Assembly: GCA_946055165.1 (NCBI GenBank)
Contig: CAMGFA010000001.1
Coordinates: 62,001 to 126,000, forward strand
Source: an uncultured Bacteroidales bacterium
GTDB lineage: Bacteria > Bacteroidota > Bacteroidia > Bacteroidales > UBA932
Length of the DNA stretch: 64,000 bases
Reading direction: 5' to 3'
Made by a program: the position numbers and the translations under genes. Within the stretch, counting starts at the first letter, position 1. Every line of letters starts with the position of its first letter. Below the pieces are notes generated by a model. It worked only from the letters and a program-made list of their open reading frames with translations, searched no databases and was not told the origin of the DNA. Positions 17,970 to 27,664 of this stretch are shown piece by piece.

Positions 17970-18914
17970 TTGAAAAGGCCTCTTTCCATAAGTCTGGCCC
18001 TTTTGGCCTCGCTCACTATCTGGCTTGTGAACAATCTCTCCGAGACCACGAGCGACATAGTGAGCGTGCAGCTTATGCCCCATTCCAACATCGAGGGCCG
18101 CAGCAGCACGGCGCGTGAGAGCGTGACCGTGACGGCCGCCGTGTCGGGCTCGGGCTTTGCCCTGCTCAAGCTGGCCTTCAGGCGCAACCGGCCTGTGGAC
18201 ATCACTTTCGATGCTGCCGACCTCCAGCATAGGGAAGGGGAGTTCTACTACATTTCGGACAACACCCTTTTCAAATACGCCGGAGCCATTCTTGGGCCGG
18301 CTGTCTCTGTGCAGTCCTTCGTGTCGCACTCGCTCACCTTCCGCTTCCTCGAAGAGAACCACAAGAAAGTGCCCATTGTGCCACTCAATCTTGTGAACTA
18401 CCGTTCGCAGTATATGCCTTATGGGCCAATGGAGCTTTCGGCCGATTCTGTAATCGTCTATGGCGAGCCTTTGCGTCTTGCCTCCATAGACAAGGTGCTC
18501 ACCAGACAGATTATGCACAAGGACGTGCGGCGCAGTTTCCATGGGACAGTGGCTTTGGACCAGCCTGCAGGAGTCCGTCTCTCGCAAAAGGAAGTGACAT
18601 ATTCACAGGATGTTACGCGCTATGTTGAGTACAGCTGCCTCATGCCTGTGGGAGTGCGCAATCTGCCCGAAGGGCTTTCTCTTGCGGTACTTCCGGCCCA
18701 GGTGCAGATGAACTTCCGCTTCGTGTTCCCGGTCACCGGCAATCCTGCCGCCCAGGCCGAGGTTTATGTGGACTACGACGAGTTCGCCAGTTCCATCTCG
18801 GGGAAGTGCATGGTACGCTGCAGCGATCTGCCCGACGTAACCATCTGCTGGGAAAGCAGTCCGCAAATGTGCGTCTGTGTGGAGACCTCGGGGGTTAGCG
18901 GAAACAGGAAATGA
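17970..18914 (+). CDS. YbbR-like domain membrane-anchored protein
   Basis: A 314-residue protein with an N-terminal TM anchor (LSISLALLASLTIWLVNNL, about residues 5–23) followed by an all-β extracytoplasmic region with YbbR-type repeats; the segment around YGPMELSADSVIVYGEPLRLASIDKV is the clearest repeat. It starts with TTG at 17970, three bases after yajC; the next in-frame Met is after the TM helix and would remove it, so TTG is preferred. In Firmicutes a YbbR protein modulates the diadenylate cyclase CdaA; here cdaA is not adjacent and the role is unknown. The stop overlaps coaE by four bases. Confidence 0.78.
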   Translation: MKRPLSISLALLASLTIWLVNNLSETTSDIVSVQLMPHSNIEGRSSTARESVTVTAAVSGSGFALLKLAFRRNRPVDITFDAADLQHREGEFYYISDNTLFKYAGAILGPAVSVQSFVSHSLTFRFLEENHKKVPIVPLNLVNYRSQYMPYGPMELSADSVIVYGEPLRLASIDKVLTRQIMHKDVRRSFHGTVALDQPAGVRLSQKEVTYSQDVTRYVEYSCLMPVGVRNLPEGLSLAVLPAQVQMNFRFVFPVTGNPAAQAEVYVDYDEFASSISGKCMVRCSDLPDVTICWESSPQMCVCVETSGVSGNRK

Positions 18915-19489
18915 AAAGCTGCCTGATAACAGGACTCATTGGGAGCGGAAAGTCGGAAGTCTGCAAAATATTGCGGCAGAAAGGCTTTCCGGTTTACGAT
19001 TCCGATTCCCGCACCAAGGCTCTCTATGCCTCCGACCCCTCTCTTGTAGCCAGGGTAGAGGCTGCCACAGGCTTGGAGAAAGCACGTTGGAAGGAACTCT
19101 TTTCCCAGCCTGAAAAGCTCGAGGCTTTGGAAGCAATCGTGCACCCTGTGGTGCTGCAGGACTTCCGCCGTTTTGCCGGGGAGCAAAGCCGGGAGCTTCC
19201 TTTGGAGCCTTTTTCGGAGCAGTGGGTGTTTTTCGAATCGGCCATAGCGGGGGACAAGCCTCTTTTCAGGGGGGCTTTCGACAAGGTGCTGCTGCTGCGC
19301 GCCCCCAAAGAGCAGCGGGAAGAGCGCAACAGCGCCGCCGCACAGAGGCAGACCCTCCAGAAGGAGATTGGCGAATGGGACTATCTCATTCTGAACGACG
19401 GCAGTCTGGAGCAATTGCGCTCCAAAACAGAAGACTTTTTGAATTTGCTCTGCGCAGAAGGCAGAGCCCTTACAGATAAACAGTTATGA
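18911..19489 (+). CDS. coaE: Dephospho-CoA kinase
   Basis: A 192-residue P-loop kinase for the last step of coenzyme A synthesis. Walker A is GLIGSGKSEV at residues 6–15; the substrate-binding Asp lies in PVYDSDSRTKALY; the lid region includes the RNSAAAQRQ stretch near residue 140. Length is typical (about 190–205). The start overlaps the YbbR-like gene, and its stop overlaps the DUF5606 gene, by four bases each. Confidence 0.93.
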   Translation: MKSCLITGLIGSGKSEVCKILRQKGFPVYDSDSRTKALYASDPSLVARVEAATGLEKARWKELFSQPEKLEALEAIVHPVVLQDFRRFAGEQSRELPLEPFSEQWVFFESAIAGDKPLFRGAFDKVLLLRAPKEQREERNSAAAQRQTLQKEIGEWDYLILNDGSLEQLRSKTEDFLNLLCAEGRALTDKQL

Positions 19490-19911
19490 AAACAGATCTT
19501 TCAAAAATCCTTTCAGTATCGGGCAAACACGGCCTTTACCTTTACATAGCCCAGGCCAGGGGCGGCGCCATTGCCGAGAACCTCGAAGACAAGAAAAGAT
19601 GCGTCTTCGACAGCAAGAGCCGCATAACCAGCCTTGCAGATATAGCAATCTACACCGATGAGGGCGAACTCAAGCTTCAGGAGGTGTTTCTCGCACTCAA
19701 AAAAGAACTCGGCGAGGCCGAGGCTCCAAGCTCCAAGGCCGACGATGCCACCCTTCGCGAGCTTTTCGCCAAGGCTGTTCCGACCTACGATGCCGACCGT
19801 TTCTATGTTTCCCACATGCGCAAGGTAGTGGACTGGTACAACCAGCTGCTCAAATTCGCATCGCTCGATTTTGAAAGCGAAGAGGAGCAGAGCGAAGAGG
19901 CTGCCCAGTAA
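19486..19911 (+). CDS. DUF5606 domain protein
   Basis: A 141-residue Bacteroidetes-specific protein. The conserved DUF5606 N-terminal part (LSKILSVSGKHGLYLYIAQ, then KKRCVFDSKSRITSLADIAIYT) covers about residues 4–60, followed by a helical segment and an acidic tail (SEEEQSEEAAQ). No catalytic motif is visible and the function is unknown. Coupled to coaE by a four-base overlap; it is followed by a 48-bp gap before rimO. Confidence 0.88.
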   Translation: MKTDLSKILSVSGKHGLYLYIAQARGGAIAENLEDKKRCVFDSKSRITSLADIAIYTDEGELKLQEVFLALKKELGEAEAPSSKADDATLRELFAKAVPTYDADRFYVSHMRKVVDWYNQLLKFASLDFESEEEQSEEAAQ

Positions 19912-19959
19912 GAACTTATCCCTTGCCGCCCTTGACTGTGGCGGTAGGAGTCTAAAAAT

Positions 19960-21282
19960 ATGAAACACACTCTGAGAACTCTCACCCTGGGTTGCAGCAA
20001 GAACAGGGTGGACACTGAACACCTCCTTTGCCAGTTGGAGGAGGAAGATTATTGCATCGTCCCGGAAGAGGATTACGATGCTGCGGTGGACTGCCTGCTC
20101 ATCAACACCTGCGGTTTTATTGGAGATGCCAAGCAGGAGAGCATCAACGCCATTCTGCAGGCAGTGGAGCAGAAAAAGGCCGGAATTGTGGGAAAGATTG
20201 CGGTATTCGGCTGCCTTAGCGAGCGCTATTCGGCTGAAATGCCGGAACTTATCCCCGAGGTCGATGCCTGGTTCGGAGCCCGGGAGCTCGAACCTGTGCT
20301 GGAGTTTCTCGGTGCAAAGCCCAATCCGCACGCACTCAAGAACAGGGTGCCTACAGGCTGCGGTCCCGGAACTGCCTATCTCAAGATTTCCGAAGGCTGC
20401 GACCGCCGCTGCTCCTACTGCGCCATTCCTTACATACGCGGAGCGCATCGTTCGGTCCCGATGGAAGAACTTCTGGCCGAGGCCAGGAGTCTGGTGGATA
20501 GGGGAGTGAAGGAACTCATCCTCATTGCCCAGGATTCGACCTATTACGGCCTGGACCTTTACAAGAGAAGGGCTTTGGGTGAGCTTATGCAAAAACTCTC
20601 TGAAATCGAAGGACTCAAGTGGATTCGCGTGCACTACTCCTACCCCGACAATTTCCCGGAGGACGTTCTGCAGCAGATGGCCCGCAACCCCAAGGTCTGC
20701 AAGTATCTGGACATTCCGCTTCAGCATATTTCCGATGCCGTGCTCTCGAAGATGCGCCGCAATGTGGACTCGGCCTGGACAAGGCAGCTGATTTCGCGCT
20801 TCCGCAGCGAGGTTCCGGGAGTGGTGCTGCGTACAACGATGATTGTCGGCCACCCTGGAGAAGGGGAGAAGGAGTTCCAGGAACTACTGGACTTCTGCCG
20901 CGAGGCAGGCTTCGAGCGTCTGGGAGCATTCACCTACTCCGAAGAGGAGGGGACCTATGGCGCAAAGCACTACAGTGACGACATCCCCCAGGAAGAGAAA
21001 CAGCGCCGTTACGATCTGCTGATGGAGCAGCAGAGCGCCGTATCGGAAGAGTTCAACCGCAGCCGCGTGGGGAGCGAAGTGGAGGTGCTGGTGGACGAAA
21101 TCGTATCGGGCAAAGCCATCTGCCGCTCGCAGTGGGAGAGCCCGGAGGTGGATGGCGAAATCATTGTCGATTTGCCGGAAAGCCTTTCTGCGCAGGAAAT
21201 TGCTTCTTTGCCGGGACGCTTTGTGAAAGTGAAGATTTATGACTTCGACCAGTACGACCTTATGGCTTCGCTCTGTGAGTAG
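19960..21282 (+). CDS. rimO: Ribosomal protein uS12 methylthiotransferase RimO
   Basis: A 440-residue radical-SAM enzyme that methylthiolates Asp of ribosomal protein S12. The N-terminal UPF0004 domain starts with TLGCSKNRVDTEHLL and carries the Cys ligands of the auxiliary cluster (GCSKN, NTCGF, GCLSE). The radical-SAM motif is EGCDRRCSYCAIPYIRG (CxxxCxxC). A C-terminal TRAM domain closes the protein. The GCSKN (rather than GCQMN) motif favours RimO over MiaB. Confidence 0.96.
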   Translation: MKHTLRTLTLGCSKNRVDTEHLLCQLEEEDYCIVPEEDYDAAVDCLLINTCGFIGDAKQESINAILQAVEQKKAGIVGKIAVFGCLSERYSAEMPELIPEVDAWFGARELEPVLEFLGAKPNPHALKNRVPTGCGPGTAYLKISEGCDRRCSYCAIPYIRGAHRSVPMEELLAEARSLVDRGVKELILIAQDSTYYGLDLYKRRALGELMQKLSEIEGLKWIRVHYSYPDNFPEDVLQQMARNPKVCKYLDIPLQHISDAVLSKMRRNVDSAWTRQLISRFRSEVPGVVLRTTMIVGHPGEGEKEFQELLDFCREAGFERLGAFTYSEEEGTYGAKHYSDDIPQEEKQRRYDLLMEQQSAVSEEFNRSRVGSEVEVLVDEIVSGKAICRSQWESPEVDGEIIVDLPESLSAQEIASLPGRFVKVKIYDFDQYDLMASLCE

Positions 21283-21337
21283 ATTATAAAATTGCAGCAA
21301 GGCCTTTTGCACGGGCCTCAGATAAATAGACAAAATT

Positions 21338-22678
21338 ATGAAAGTAAAGCTTTTGGGACAACTTAAAGGTCTGGTCTATATGGCCGACCAGATTGACACC
21401 GCGGCTGCAGGTGAGAGCATCCGCAAGAACGTGGCCTTCCGCGGGCCGAATGTTTTCATTCTCGCCTGCGCCATAATAATCGCCTCCGTGGGACTCAACC
21501 TCAATTCCATTCCGGTGATTATTGGCGCAATGCTCATCAGCCCTCTGATGGGACCTATCCTCGGACTGGGTCTCTCCCTGGGTACCAATGACATACCTTT
21601 GCTCAAGGACTCTTTGAAGAACTTCGGCATAATGGTGGGGATAAGCATCCTTGCAAGCTGCATCTTCTTCATCCTTTCGCCTCTGAACCCGACCCAGCAG
21701 ACGGAGCTTCTGGCCCGAACTAACCCTACCATCTACGACGTGCTCATTGCCCTCTTCGGCGGCACAGCGGGAATGCTCGAAAACTCCCGCAAGGAGAAGG
21801 GAACGGTGCTCAGCGGCGTGGCCATCGCTACGGCCCTTATGCCGCCTCTCTGCACAGTGGGTTACGGCCTTGCCAACCTGGACTGGAAGTTCATCAGCGG
21901 AGCGCTCTACCTCTTTATAATCAACAGTATATTCATCGCGCTGGCCACCTTTATCGTGGTCAAGTACCTGCGCTTCCCTATAGTTGCTACGGCCGATCCT
22001 ACCAAGCAGAAACGCACCAACCGCACCATCGGACTCATAATGGTCGTTATCATCGTTCCGTCCATTTTGAGTGCCGTGAACATTGTGCGCCAGACCAATT
22101 TCGACCACAGCGTGGAGACTCTTGTGAACAACAACAAGGTCATCGGACGCAGCTATATCTTCAACTACCAGATCGAGCATAAGGGCAAGGTTCCAACGGT
22201 GGAAATCTTCGTGGCCGGTGAGCAGCTGGGCCTGAGTGAGAGGGACCGCATTTTTGCCGAGGCCGAAAACCTGGGTATCAAGCGCAACCAGATTCTCATT
22301 TCGGAAGATGCCGCCGTGAAGGGACAGGGTCTCGATGCCGAGTTTATGAAAGACATTTACCAGAACAACACCCAGACTATCAGCCGCCTGAGCGGCAAAC
22401 TCGATTCTCTGAACACTCTGCTGGAGCAGTACCGTAGCCGCGAGCTTCCGGCCAAACTTCTGAGTATGGAGATTGCGGCGCAGTTCGAAAATGTGAAGGA
22501 GGTAATTATCTCCCGCGGCAACGAGGTCGATCCCGTATCGGGCCAGCTTGACGAGGCCATTGTGGCAATAGTGAAAGTGAGTGAGCCTCTGGAGCCGGCA
22601 CAGCTCGAAAAGCTGCGGAACTGGCTCAAGATACGGCTCTCAAGCGAGCAGATCATAGTGTTGCAAATGAGTGAGTAA
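21338..22678 (+). CDS. DUF389 integral membrane protein
   Basis: A 446-residue protein with a DUF389 membrane core. Five or six TM helices occupy about residues 35–265 with the family motifs VIIGAMLISPLMGPILG and SGVAIATALMPPLCTVGYGL. A cytoplasmic or periplasmic C-terminal α/β region (about 265–446) has a short helical segment (SGKLDSLNTLLEQYRS). DUF389 proteins are widespread but lack a proven function. GGCC-rich inverted repeats (AGGCC…GGCCT, 21300–21320) lie just upstream and could form a hairpin at the end of rimO. Confidence 0.88.
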   Translation: MKVKLLGQLKGLVYMADQIDTAAAGESIRKNVAFRGPNVFILACAIIIASVGLNLNSIPVIIGAMLISPLMGPILGLGLSLGTNDIPLLKDSLKNFGIMVGISILASCIFFILSPLNPTQQTELLARTNPTIYDVLIALFGGTAGMLENSRKEKGTVLSGVAIATALMPPLCTVGYGLANLDWKFISGALYLFIINSIFIALATFIVVKYLRFPIVATADPTKQKRTNRTIGLIMVVIIVPSILSAVNIVRQTNFDHSVETLVNNNKVIGRSYIFNYQIEHKGKVPTVEIFVAGEQLGLSERDRIFAEAENLGIKRNQILISEDAAVKGQGLDAEFMKDIYQNNTQTISRLSGKLDSLNTLLEQYRSRELPAKLLSMEIAAQFENVKEVIISRGNEVDPVSGQLDEAIVAIVKVSEPLEPAQLEKLRNWLKIRLSSEQIIVLQMSE

Positions 22679-22726
22679 GTGAATTGAAATGAACCTAATA
22701 AGCATCTGATTTTCAGTTACGATTTA

Positions 22727-22758
22727 TTTGACAATACCGAATAAAATCATTAAATTTG
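22727..22758 (+). promoter_or_regulatory. Bacteroidetes-type promoter of the polysaccharide locus
   Basis: A consensus promoter: TTTG (22727–22730), 20 nt, then TAAATTTG (22751–22758). Transcription would start near 22765 and give an unusually long leader of about 105 nt before the UpxY-like ATG at 22871. I see no inverted repeats flanking it that would make it an invertible promoter. Confidence 0.82.
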
Positions 22759-22764
22759 CCTGTC

Positions 22765-22870
22765 TTTGGGACTTGTTTTGCAATAGTTTAGCCCCAAGAT
22801 AGGCTTAAATTTATTTAAGTCGCTAATTTTCAGCGTCTTAAATTAGATTTGAGGAGCCAGAGGAACGCTT
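22765..22870 (+). promoter_or_regulatory. Structured 5' leader of the polysaccharide operon
   Basis: About 105 nt of untranslated leader between the predicted start site and the antiterminator gene. It holds a perfect 7-bp inverted repeat (CTTAAAT/ATTTAAG, about 22803–22818) and a second potential hairpin (GCTAATTTTCAGC, 22821–22833). Leaders of this kind are where UpxY-family proteins act in Bacteroides capsule operons. Function here is inferred from position only. Confidence 0.45.
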
Positions 22871-23470
22871 ATGCCACAACTTGAGAGTTTTTTGCGGGTA
22901 AAAAAGGAGAACAGGACCGTGCGCTGGTATGCAATGAGCGCGGTTTACCGCAGTGAGCTCAAAATCAAGGCCTATCTGCTGGACCACAAGGTGGAGTGCT
23001 ACGTTCCCTTGACCGAGAAGGAAGTCATGCGCAAAGGAGTGGGGAAGGAAGTGCGCAGAGTTCCCGCAGTGAGCAATCTCATTTTCGTGCATTCCTCGGT
23101 GGATATCATTCAGGAACTCAAGCAGAGCCAGCCCTATCTGCAGTACAAGATTTCCCGCAAGCACGGTGAGTTTTACGGCAAGAAAATCTGGGTGAAAGAC
23201 GATGAAATGCTCAATTTCAAAGCTTTCTGCGATTTGCCGGTAAAAAAGCGCATTGAAGAAATTGAAGAAGAAGAGTCCGGAATCCAGCTTCCGCTTCTAA
23301 AAACGGGACAAAAGGTACATCTGATTAAAAAAGACGGCCAGGTGATAGAAGGGGAGCTCATTCGGCTCAGGGGCAAAAGGCACAAGGAGTTCTGTGTCCA
23401 GGCAGGTCAGTACAAGGCAATAGCCAAGCTGAGCGAACTGTCTGAATTCACGATTGTTGACAGTCAGTAA
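22871..23470 (+). CDS. UpxY/NusG-like transcription antiterminator
   Basis: A 199-residue NusG paralogue. The NGN domain spans about residues 15–125, opening with RWYAMSAVYRSELKIKAYLL and the RRVPAVSNLIFVHSS strand. A KOW domain follows near 145–175 (TGQKVHLIKKDGQVIEG). In Bacteroides, UpxY proteins head capsular polysaccharide operons and stop premature termination of their own long operon. The same arrangement holds here: promoter, long leader, this gene, then sugar genes. No UpxZ-like repressor gene follows; ugd begins 20 bp downstream. Confidence 0.87.
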   Translation: MPQLESFLRVKKENRTVRWYAMSAVYRSELKIKAYLLDHKVECYVPLTEKEVMRKGVGKEVRRVPAVSNLIFVHSSVDIIQELKQSQPYLQYKISRKHGEFYGKKIWVKDDEMLNFKAFCDLPVKKRIEEIEEEESGIQLPLLKTGQKVHLIKKDGQVIEGELIRLRGKRHKEFCVQAGQYKAIAKLSELSEFTIVDSQ

Positions 23471-23490
23471 ATTAATTCTTTACACAAGAT

Positions 23491-24828
23491 ATGAGATCAT
23501 TTGAGAACTTGCAAATAGCCGTTGCAGGTACGGGCTATGTAGGTCTGAGCCTTGCAACACTGCTTTCGCAGCACCATAAGGTAACGGCAGTGGATGTGCT
23601 TCCAGAAAAGGTGGACAAAATCAACAGCCGGATAAGCCCTATACAGGACGACTACATTGAGAAATACTTCGCCGAGAAGGAGCTGAATTTGACTGCCACC
23701 CTCGACGGCGAGGCCGCATACCGCGATGCCGACATAGTAATTATAGCCGCCCCTACCAACTACGACCCTCAGAAAAACTTTTTCGACACTCACTGCATCG
23801 AGGACGTAATCGACCTCGTGCTCAAGGTGAATCCTAAGGCCGTGATGGTAATCAAGAGTACCATCCCTGTGGGCTATTGCCGCAGCCTTTACGTGAAGTA
23901 TGCCAGACAGTTCCGTGAGCAGGGACTGGACAGCAGCCACAAACTCAGACTGCTTTTCTCGCCAGAATTCCTGCGCGAGAGCAAGGCTCTTTACGACAAT
24001 CTCTACCCGAGCCGCATTATCGTAGGCTTCCCTAAGATGATCGACTCACGCGACGAGGAAAACGATGCCATCCGCGCCATCGCCGGTAACCACCTCGAGG
24101 AAGAGGCACGCATCTTTGCCCAACTGCTTCAGGAGGGTGCCATCAAGCAGGACATCCCTACGCTCTTCATGGGCCTGAAGGAGGCCGAAGCCGTGAAGCT
24201 TTTTGCCAATACTTATCTGGCCCTGCGCGTGAGCTATTTCAACGAACTCGATACCTATGCCGAGGTAAAGGGACTTGATACACAGTCCATTATCGAAGGT
24301 GTGTGTCTGGACCCTAGAATCGGCAGCCACTATAACAACCCAAGTTTCGGCTACGGCGGCTATTGTCTTCCGAAAGATACCAAACAGCTGCTTGCAAACT
24401 ACAATGATGTGCCGCAGAATATGATGTCGGCAATTGTGGAAAGCAACCGCACCCGCAAGGATTTCATTGCAGACCAGGTTCTTACAAAGGCAGGATACTA
24501 CAACTACTCCCAGGACAACGGCTTCGATGCCTCCCGCGAGAAGGAATGTGTGGTGGGTGTTTACCGCCTCACGATGAAGTCCAACAGCGACAACTTCCGC
24601 CAGAGCGCCATCCAGGGCATAATGAAGCGCGTCAAGGCAAAGGGCGCAGAAGTGATTATTTACGAGCCAACTCTCGAAGACGGAAGCTCCTTCTTCGGCA
24701 GCAGGGTAGTGAACAATCTCGATGAATTCAAGCGCCGCTCCAACTGCATTATAGCCAACCGCTACGACGCCTGTCTGGACGACGTAGCAGACAAGATCTA
24801 TACAAGGGATATTTTCAGAAGGGATTAA
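23491..24828 (+). CDS. UDP-sugar 6-dehydrogenase (UDP-glucose dehydrogenase type)
   Basis: A 445-residue NAD-dependent UDP-hexose dehydrogenase, oxidising C6 of a UDP-sugar to the uronate. The N-terminal Rossmann motif is [10 protein letters not shown] (13–22). The central helix and Lys/Asn context is [18 protein letters not shown], and the catalytic Cys292 is in [13 protein letters not shown]. Sequence around [10 protein letters not shown] is closer to UDP-glucose dehydrogenases than to WecC-type ManNAc dehydrogenases, but the substrate is inferred. It is the first sugar gene after the antiterminator. Confidence 0.9.
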   Translation: MRSFENLQIAVAGTGYVGLSLATLLSQHHKVTAVDVLPEKVDKINSRISPIQDDYIEKYFAEKELNLTATLDGEAAYRDADIVIIAAPTNYDPQKNFFDTHCIEDVIDLVLKVNPKAVMVIKSTIPVGYCRSLYVKYARQFREQGLDSSHKLRLLFSPEFLRESKALYDNLYPSRIIVGFPKMIDSRDEENDAIRAIAGNHLEEEARIFAQLLQEGAIKQDIPTLFMGLKEAEAVKLFANTYLALRVSYFNELDTYAEVKGLDTQSIIEGVCLDPRIGSHYNNPSFGYGGYCLPKDTKQLLANYNDVPQNMMSAIVESNRTRKDFIADQVLTKAGYYNYSQDNGFDASREKECVVGVYRLTMKSNSDNFRQSAIQGIMKRVKAKGAEVIIYEPTLEDGSSFFGSRVVNNLDEFKRRSNCIIANRYDACLDDVADKIYTRDIFRRD

Positions 24829-24833
24829 AGAAT

Positions 24834-25727
24834 ATGAAAGGAATAGTACTCGCAGGAGGATCGGGAACCCGACTTTACCCTATCACGAAAGGTATCAGCA
24901 AGCAGCTGATGCCTGTTTATGATAAGCCTATGGTGTACTATCCCATTTCAGTTCTCATGCAGGCGGGGATAAGGGATATCCTGATTATCTCCACACCTTG
25001 CGACCTTCCGGGCTTCAGGCGTCTGCTCGGGGACGGATCGGACTATGGCGTGCACTTCCAGTACGCCGAGCAGCCCTCACCTGACGGCCTTGCGCAGGCT
25101 TTCACCATAGGCGCCGATTTCATCGGAAATGATTGCGTCTGCCTCGTTTTGGGAGACAACATCTTCTACGGCGCAGGATTTACAGGCATGCTCAGGGAAG
25201 CGGTGAGAAGCGCCGAGCAGGAAAGCAAAGCCACGGTATTCGGCTATTGGGTAAACGACCCGCAGCGCTATGGCGTTGCCGAATTCGACAAAGAAGGCAA
25301 TTGCCTCAGCATAGAAGAGAAGCCTGCGCAGCCGAAAAGCAACTATGCCGTTGTCGGCCTGTACTTCTACCCCAACAGGGTGGTGGATATTGCAAGGAGC
25401 ATCAAAGCTTCCGCCCGAGGCGAATACGAAATCACCGATGTCAACCGGGCCTTCCTCTCTGCGAATGAGCTCAAGGTCCATCCTCTCGGGCTGGGCTTCG
25501 CCTGGCTGGACACTGGAACTCACGACAGCCTCTCCGAAGCTTCCACTTTCGTGGAGGTAATAGAAAAGCGTCAGGGCCTCAAGATTGCCTGCCTTGAAGC
25601 AATAGCATATAGGCAGGGATGGATTTCCGCACAGAGAATGCGCGAACTCGCCCAGCCTATGATTCATAACCAGTACGGCCAATACCTGCTCAAGGTTATC
25701 GACACAAAGGAAACTGCTTATGAGTAG
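24834..25727 (+). CDS. rfbA: Glucose-1-phosphate thymidylyltransferase (RmlA)
   Basis: A 297-residue nucleotidyltransferase making dTDP-glucose. Motif [16 protein letters not shown] (residues 3–18) binds the dTTP phosphates; [16 protein letters not shown] and LGDNIFYG are family signatures, and [17 protein letters not shown] supplies the sugar-site residues. Length fits the usual 290–300. It overlaps rfbB by eight bases. RmlC and RmlD genes are not seen next to it, so the pathway here stops at dTDP-4-keto-6-deoxyglucose unless completed elsewhere. Confidence 0.96.
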   Translation: MKGIVLAGGSGTRLYPITKGISKQLMPVYDKPMVYYPISVLMQAGIRDILIISTPCDLPGFRRLLGDGSDYGVHFQYAEQPSPDGLAQAFTIGADFIGNDCVCLVLGDNIFYGAGFTGMLREAVRSAEQESKATVFGYWVNDPQRYGVAEFDKEGNCLSIEEKPAQPKSNYAVVGLYFYPNRVVDIARSIKASARGEYEITDVNRAFLSANELKVHPLGLGFAWLDTGTHDSLSEASTFVEVIEKRQGLKIACLEAIAYRQGWISAQRMRELAQPMIHNQYGQYLLKVIDTKETAYE

Positions 25728-26856
25728 GAGCATAGTAATCACCGGCGGGGCAGGATTTATCGGCTCGCACGTAGTAAGGCTCTTTGTGAACAAGTATCCG
25801 GACTACAAGATTATCAATCTGGACAAGCTCACCTACGCGGGCAACCTTGCCAACCTCAAGGACATAGAGGACAGGCCGAACTACAAGTTTGTCAAGATGG
25901 ACATCTGCGACTTCGAAGGCTTCTTCAAACTTATGCAGGAGGAAAAGGTCGATGGCATAATCCACCTTGCTGCCGAGTCCCACGTGGATCGTTCGATTAA
26001 AGACCCGTTTACTTTTGCCCGTACCAATGTAATGGGAACCTTGAGCCTGCTTCAGGCCGCCAAGCTGTATTGGGAAAGCCTGCCAGAAGGCTATGAAGGC
26101 AAGATGTTCTACCATATCTCCACCGATGAGGTCTATGGAGCGTTGGTAATGAATCATCCGGAAGGCATAGAGCCTCCGTTCAGCACCAGGGCTTCGTCCG
26201 GGAAGCATCACCTCGCCTATGGGGACGAATTCTTCTGCGAGACCACTAAGTACAATCCTCACAGTCCGTACAGCGCTGCAAAGGCCAGCTCCGACCATTT
26301 TGTCCGGGCTTACCACGATACTTACGGGATGCCGACGATAGTTACAAATTGCTCCAACAATTACGGGCCATATCAGTTCCCTGAGAAGTTGATTCCTTTG
26401 TTTATCAACAATATTCGCCGGCGCAAGCCCCTACCGGTCTATGGCAAGGGAGAAAATGTTCGTGACTGGCTTTATGTTGAGGACCACGCCAGAGCAATTG
26501 ATTTGATTTTCCATAAGGGCAGAGTTGCCGGGACCTACAACATCGGTGGTTTCAACGAGTGGAAGAATATCGACCTCATCAAGGTGCTGATAAACACAGT
26601 TGACCGTCTGCTTGGCCGCCCGGAAGGCGCTGACCTGGACCTCATCACCTATGTCACCGACCGTCCCGGCCATGATGAGCGCTACGCCATCGACTCCTCC
26701 AAACTCCAGCGCGAACTCGGCTGGGAACCCTCCCTCCAGTTCGAAGAAGGCCTGGGGAAAACCGTCCGCTGGTATTTGGACAATCAGGAGTGGATGGACA
26801 ATGTCACCAGCGGGGAGTATTTGAGGTACTACGAGGGGATGTATGGGGAGAGGTAG
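25720..26856 (+). CDS. rfbB: dTDP-glucose 4,6-dehydratase (RmlB)
   Basis: A 378-residue short-chain dehydrogenase. The NAD motif is [11 protein letters not shown] (8–18), the active-site Thr-Asp-Glu is in HISTDEVYG and the catalytic Tyr184/Lys188 pair in YSAAK. Family length is about 350; the modest excess is an internal loop around residues 140–165 ([16 protein letters not shown]…). Downstream GC drops and the accessory region starts. Confidence 0.95.
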   Translation: MSRSIVITGGAGFIGSHVVRLFVNKYPDYKIINLDKLTYAGNLANLKDIEDRPNYKFVKMDICDFEGFFKLMQEEKVDGIIHLAAESHVDRSIKDPFTFARTNVMGTLSLLQAAKLYWESLPEGYEGKMFYHISTDEVYGALVMNHPEGIEPPFSTRASSGKHHLAYGDEFFCETTKYNPHSPYSAAKASSDHFVRAYHDTYGMPTIVTNCSNNYGPYQFPEKLIPLFINNIRRRKPLPVYGKGENVRDWLYVEDHARAIDLIFHKGRVAGTYNIGGFNEWKNIDLIKVLINTVDRLLGRPEGADLDLITYVTDRPGHDERYAIDSSKLQRELGWEPSLQFEEGLGKTVRWYLDNQEWMDNVTSGEYLRYYEGMYGER

Positions 26857-26900
26857 GAAGGAGTAGGAAAGCGAAAAGTCAAGGAGTAAAAAGTCAAGAA

Positions 26901-27542
26901 ATGAAGCAGTATTTGAAAATTGCATTAGCTGTCATAATGTCTTTGTTAATCACTTCGTGCTACGACGACACGAAGATTTGGGAAACTCTTCGCGACCACG
27001 AAGCCAGAATTGCGAGGTTGGAGGCTCTCTGCAACCAGTACAACACAAGCATCGCATCACTCCAACAGCTTGTAAATGCACTCCAGGCAAACAATTACAT
27101 TAAGGACGTCGTACCTGTCAGCGAGAACGGTCTTATGATTGGATATACCATCACTTTCATGCACGGTAATCCGATAACCATATACAATGGAAAAGACGGA
27201 AATGATGGTCACACTCCAATAGTCGGAGTCAAACAGGATACGGACGGCAACTGGTATTGGACAATAGACAATGATTGGATGCATGATGGGAACGGCGGAA
27301 AAATACAGGCGAACGCGACAAATGGCATAACTCCTCTTCTGAAGATAGAGGAAGATTTTTGGTGGGTATCATATGACAAGGGTAATAGCTGGACAAAACT
27401 TGGCTCAGCTGTGGAAGAGGGGAAGAGCGAAGCGATGTTTAAGGAAGTCAGCCAGGACGACAAGTTCGTTTATTTTGTTCTAGCCAATGGTCAAACAATA
27501 ACCATTCAAAAGAGCAATGGACTTGGCTGGGAATATGTCTAG
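26901..27542 (+). CDS. DUF4988-type surface lipoprotein, short form
   Basis: A 213-residue lipoprotein starting at the ATG at 26901; the frame is open further upstream inside rfbB but the signal peptide fixes the start. The signal (MKQYLKIALAVIMSLLITSC) has its lipobox at LITSC with Cys20. A short coiled coil follows (about 28–60, HEARIARLEALCNQYNTSIA), then the pattern GYTITFMHGNPITIYNGKDG, which is diagnostic of the DUF4988/PL29-like N-terminal domain of Bacteroides surface proteins. Those proteins usually carry several further domains; this one stops shortly after the first, so it may be truncated. Its role in a sugar locus is unclear. Confidence 0.7.
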   Translation: MKQYLKIALAVIMSLLITSCYDDTKIWETLRDHEARIARLEALCNQYNTSIASLQQLVNALQANNYIKDVVPVSENGLMIGYTITFMHGNPITIYNGKDGNDGHTPIVGVKQDTDGNWYWTIDNDWMHDGNGGKIQANATNGITPLLKIEEDFWWVSYDKGNSWTKLGSAVEEGKSEAMFKEVSQDDKFVYFVLANGQTITIQKSNGLGWEYV

Positions 27543-27664
27543 CGTTCGAGTGCATATGATATCATATCCGATACTAACGAAGTACCTTGATGTACAGAAA
27601 GCGAACCTGAAATATAGGAAGTAGCGAAGGCTGCTGGATTTGCTCGGAAAGATACTGAAAGAAA

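Noticed and set aside
19513..20853. 446-codon minus-strand frame opposite DUF5606 and rimO
   Set aside because: It spans two genes and the gap between them on the other strand, both with clear family motifs.
22679..22870. Invertible promoter of the Bacteroides capsule type
   Set aside because: No inverted repeats flank the TTTG/TAAATTTG promoter in the visible sequence; the only repeat is a hairpin inside the leader.
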